A stretch of 64,000 nt of DNA from NCBI GenBank assembly GCA_038049695.1, contig CP142451.1:5020001-5084000 (forward strand), written 5' to 3'. A program made the position numbers and the translations under genes. Of the stretch, positions 61,505 through 64,000 are shown piece by piece. The notes under the pieces are model-generated. The model had not been told where the DNA came from. It worked only from the letters and a program-made list of their open reading frames with translations, and made no database searches. Origin of the DNA: Cinnamomum chago. Lineage: Eukaryota; Streptophyta; Magnoliopsida; Laurales; Lauraceae. Each line of letters opens with the position of its first letter. The stretch's first letter is position 1.

Positions 61505-62140
61505 CTAATCCGCAACCTCAAAATCTCCTACCAACAACAAAAACACCCCCAAAACTCTTCCAAACCCTAATTCTTATAAGAAAAAATGGACCGAATGAAA
61601 TCCAAAACCCTAACAACCCAATAAAACCCTAACTCCTTCAATCAAATTCAATAAAAAAATATAATTCAAACCACCGACAGTTCTGCCCGAAACCCCAATT
61701 CTCTCGATGACCTAAAATAAACAAATCCGAAAGAGCAATAGATGTGATGTGCAACAAAAAAAGGCCCCAATCCGTTCGCGTCCGATAGGTCTGTTTCGAA
61801 TCTCTCGCTGGAGAAAAGATGCGATTGAGAAGAAAACCCTAGATATCTGAGAAAGGGAAGAAAAAGCGAGCGAGATTCGAAACAAAACCCTAGAAATGAG
61901 GTTTCTGATCTCTCTGCGATTCGTTTCGACTTCAAAGGCGAGATTTTTAATTGAAATGCATAGAGAGAGAGAGATAGAGATTAGAAGAAGAAAGCTCTTA
62001 CCAGAGAGAGATAGAGAGAGATGCGAGCGAGATTTGGGAAATCGGGCTTTTTGTGTTGTTTTCTCTCAGTCAGAGAAGTGAATAGAAATGATGGATAGAT
62101 GCAGTGTACGATGAAAAGACGCGTCAACTCGGTTATATAG
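61505..62140 (-). promoter_or_regulatory. CDKG2 promoter, leader and probable 5'UTR intron
   Basis: Minus-strand TATA box (CTATATAACC, 62131-62140) puts the start near 62105. A donor CTCTCTG|GTAAGA (exon edge 62002) and an acceptor GTTGGTAG|GAGATTTTG (exon edge 61527) suggest a 474-bp 5'UTR intron (61528-62001), common in plant kinase genes. GA-rich leader at 61960-62030. Confidence 0.55.
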
Positions 62141-62398
62141 AGCTGGGGTTGGGCGGGCTGACATCTAGTGTTGGTCTTCCACCAAAGGGAGGGTTTGGGT
62201 ACGGGGTTGGGGTCATGTTTTTAGGGTCGGGAATGGATCCAGTCTGCCTCGGATGGACTGGATTAAGATGCTTGATGATGGAGGGTTTTGAGATGTGGGG
62301 ATGATTTGGTTGGGTGTTTTAGGGTTGGTAATGGACCTAGGTTTGGATTGAGTTTGTTATTAATGGAGGATTTGGATTATGGGATGGTTTGTGTAGTG

Positions 62399-63086
62399 TG
62401 TGGGGTCGTTCGGTGCTCGCAGATGTAGGTGGGGTCACTCTCCAGTCTCGGTTACCATTGGTCTCGGCACCGTTTAAGGTCGGCCGCAATGTCATCTCGA
62501 GAGGACCGTAGGGTGAGTCTTGGTGGCTACGTCACGAGTCCCGACCTCGGCCTCAGCCTCTTCTCGGCCTCTTTCCCGATCTCGGCCCCTGTCACTCAGC
62601 CATTAATGTGGCCATAAATGCGCTGCCATGACGGGATCGGCAAACTGACAACAGAGCGGGCGCCAGACCCAGATAAGGAGCACGCCTTATCTAAAGTCAT
62701 GTCCATAGGCAAGGGGTGCTGGTCCGATGGGACATTCCCTTTTTACCTCCCCCCCATTCAGGAGGTACGAATACACGCTGATGGGACTGTCATCCCTTCA
62801 TGTGAGCAGTACTATGATGACTTTCACGACTATATATTGCATGAACGCAAACCAGGTAAGGAGGAGAATCCTTCCTTCTGAGCACTCTCTTCCTTCATTC
62901 CCTTTCAATTCTCGCACTGACTTGAGCGTCGGAGGACCTTCGGCTGCCCATAGCCAGGGTCTCTGACTGTTATCTTCTTCCTTTCAGGTCACCGGAGGCT
63001 CGATCCTTTCCCCTTATCTTCCCCAAAACCTCGAATCAGGAGCTTAACCCTCCATTAACTAAGTCCGTAATTTTTAGGCACTTACA
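62399..63086 (+). repeat. 5' LTR of a Ty3/gypsy-type retrotransposon
   Basis: It is GC-rich, unlike the surroundings, starts about TGTGGGGTCG and ends CTTACA two bases before the primer-binding site. A TATA-like CTATATATTG is at 62830-62839. The left boundary is a guess from the TG...CA rule, since the other LTR is outside the window. Confidence 0.65.
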
Positions 63087-63088
63087 GT

Positions 63089-63106
63089 TGGCGCCGTCTA
63101 TGGGGA
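63089..63106 (+). other. primer-binding site of the gypsy element
   Basis: TGGCGCCGTCTATGGGGA directly after the LTR, the form of tRNA-primed minus-strand start typical of plant Ty3/gypsy (Tat-like) elements. The exact tRNA was not assigned. Confidence 0.8.
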
Positions 63107-63138
63107 CTAGGATCTGTGTCAAAACCTCTACTGAAGCC

Positions 63139-64000
63139 ATGCCTCCAAAGACCAGACACGGTGGTGGAGGGCCTTCGAAGTCCCAAAAAGCATCGTCCTT
63201 CCCGCTACAGAAGCAACCTGCATTTCCACCATTTCCGGAACCACCCCCTGGCCTTCACTCTGCTCTGCCTCCCCCTCCGGGCCCGACCGGGCTGCTTCCC
63301 CCTCCGGGGCCGACCGGGATTCCCCCCGTCGGGCAGGAGCCATCGGGGACCTCGCGTCAGAGGAGGTCAGGGATAAAGTCGAGTGCCGCGCACGTAGAGG
63401 GCATCGTCCAGTCGGCTTCTTCGTCTCGGCTCATAACCACGCGCCTGCGCCAAAATAGCCATCGTGAGACTCCTCGCCACACTGGTGAGCGGCCACACGA
63501 GGGTCCTCAGCAAAACGCCTCCACGGCGGGTCTTCGACGACGAGGCAAAACCCCCGTCGGGACGGGTTCCCGACAGTCCCACCAGCGCGTCCTCAACGAC
63601 GGCCAGTCCTTCCATCAAACCCATGGGGCCAGGAGCGACAACCCCCTGCTCAAAGAGCTCAATGCCCAGCACCAGGCCCTCCAAGACAAAGACGAGGTGA
63701 TTCGTCGCCTCGAGGAACGACTCGAGATAAATGAGAGAAAGTCTCGTAGTCCACTTCCTCGGCGACAGCGAGTCCACCCAGACAACCGAGACCTGAGGCA
63801 GGTCCTCGACGGTAGAAGAAGATACCACTGTGAGGAGGAGGGCTCGAGCAGCAGTCATCTGCCCAGTGGCCTCGGGGGATCGCGGCGCGAGCCAGAACCA
63901 CAGAGACCGGATGACCGGGCGGACTTCAAAGAGTTGCTGGATCATTACGTCAAACAGGAGGTCCAGGCCCGCTTGGCCGAGATCGGGTTCGCCCGAGACC
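63139..64000 (+). CDS. gag: gag polyprotein of the Ty3/gypsy element (N-terminal part)
   Basis: Open without a stop from the ATG at 63139 to the right edge (287 codons). The product starts MPPKTRHGGGGPSKSQ, is Pro-rich with a duplicated PPPPGPTG/PPPGPTG motif, then basic and Arg-rich. It contains a coiled-coil-like stretch (LKELNAQHQALQDKDEVIRRLEERLE) and ends DHYVKQEVQARLAEIGF, like the N-terminus of plant retrotransposon gag. The intact frame and GC-rich codon use suggest a young insertion. Capsid core, zinc knuckle and pol would lie beyond the window. Confidence 0.75.
   Translation, partial: MPPKTRHGGGGPSKSQKASSFPLQKQPAFPPFPEPPPGLHSALPPPPGPTGLLPPPGPTGIPPVGQEPSGTSRQRRSGIKSSAAHVEGIVQSASSSRLITTRLRQNSHRETPRHTGERPHEGPQQNASTAGLRRRGKTPVGTGSRQSHQRVLNDGQSFHQTHGARSDNPLLKELNAQHQALQDKDEVIRRLEERLEINERKSRSPLPRRQRVHPDNRDLRQVLDGRRRYHCEEEGSSSSHLPSGLGGSRREPEPQRPDDRADFKELLDHYVKQEVQARLAEIGFARD

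Overview
The window is plant nuclear DNA. It has intron-rich genes with GT-AG introns, AT-rich intergenic DNA, GA and TA microsatellites, LTR retrotransposons, MITEs and tRNA-derived SINEs. Two genes match angiosperm families closely (WDR74/NSA1 and CDKG2). A woody angiosperm, perhaps a magnoliid, would fit, but the species cannot be fixed from the sequence.

Layout. (1) 628-5939, minus strand: ten exons of a WDR74/Nsa1-type WD-repeat protein (60S ribosome assembly); its 3' end lies off the left edge. (2) 6.5-10.1 kb: intergenic DNA with a SINE. (3) 10.1-24.25 kb: a train of four terminal-inverted-repeat (TIR) elements, each flanked on both sides by (TA)n. They are a 185-bp MITE, a 10.36-kb Mutator-like element (MULE), a 375-bp MITE and a 3.05-kb non-autonomous element. 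The MULE has about 0.8-kb TIRs. It carries a FAR1-type transposase gene (minus, now broken) and a convergent GRF zinc-finger gene (plus, frameshifted), separated by arrays of a 188-bp repeat that occurs in both orientations. (4) 26.6-44.3 kb, plus strand: a 4-coumarate:CoA-ligase-like (4CLL9-type) locus. The large first exon, which encodes the N-terminal 60% of the enzyme, occurs three times (26614, 30702, 34857). Exons 2-6 (40066-44306) occur once and end in a peroxisomal -SRL signal. The third first exon has lost its in-frame start codon and has a hAT MITE directly upstream. (5) 44.3-58.1 kb: about 13.8 kb without a recognisable gene. (6) 58111-61504, minus strand: a complete seven-exon CDKG2-type cyclin-dependent kinase with its own TATA box and a probable 5'UTR intron. 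(7) 62.4-64 kb: a Ty3/gypsy-type LTR, primer-binding site and open gag ORF running off the right edge.

Two things deserve most attention. One is the TA-microsatellite-inserted element train with its MuDR-like two-gene MULE, whose partner gene is a GRF zinc-finger membrane protein. The other is the 4CLL locus, whose layout resembles the mammalian UGT1A locus: several variable first exons upstream of one set of shared 3' exons. All splice sites were read by eye from frame continuity and family similarity. No alignment or search was run.
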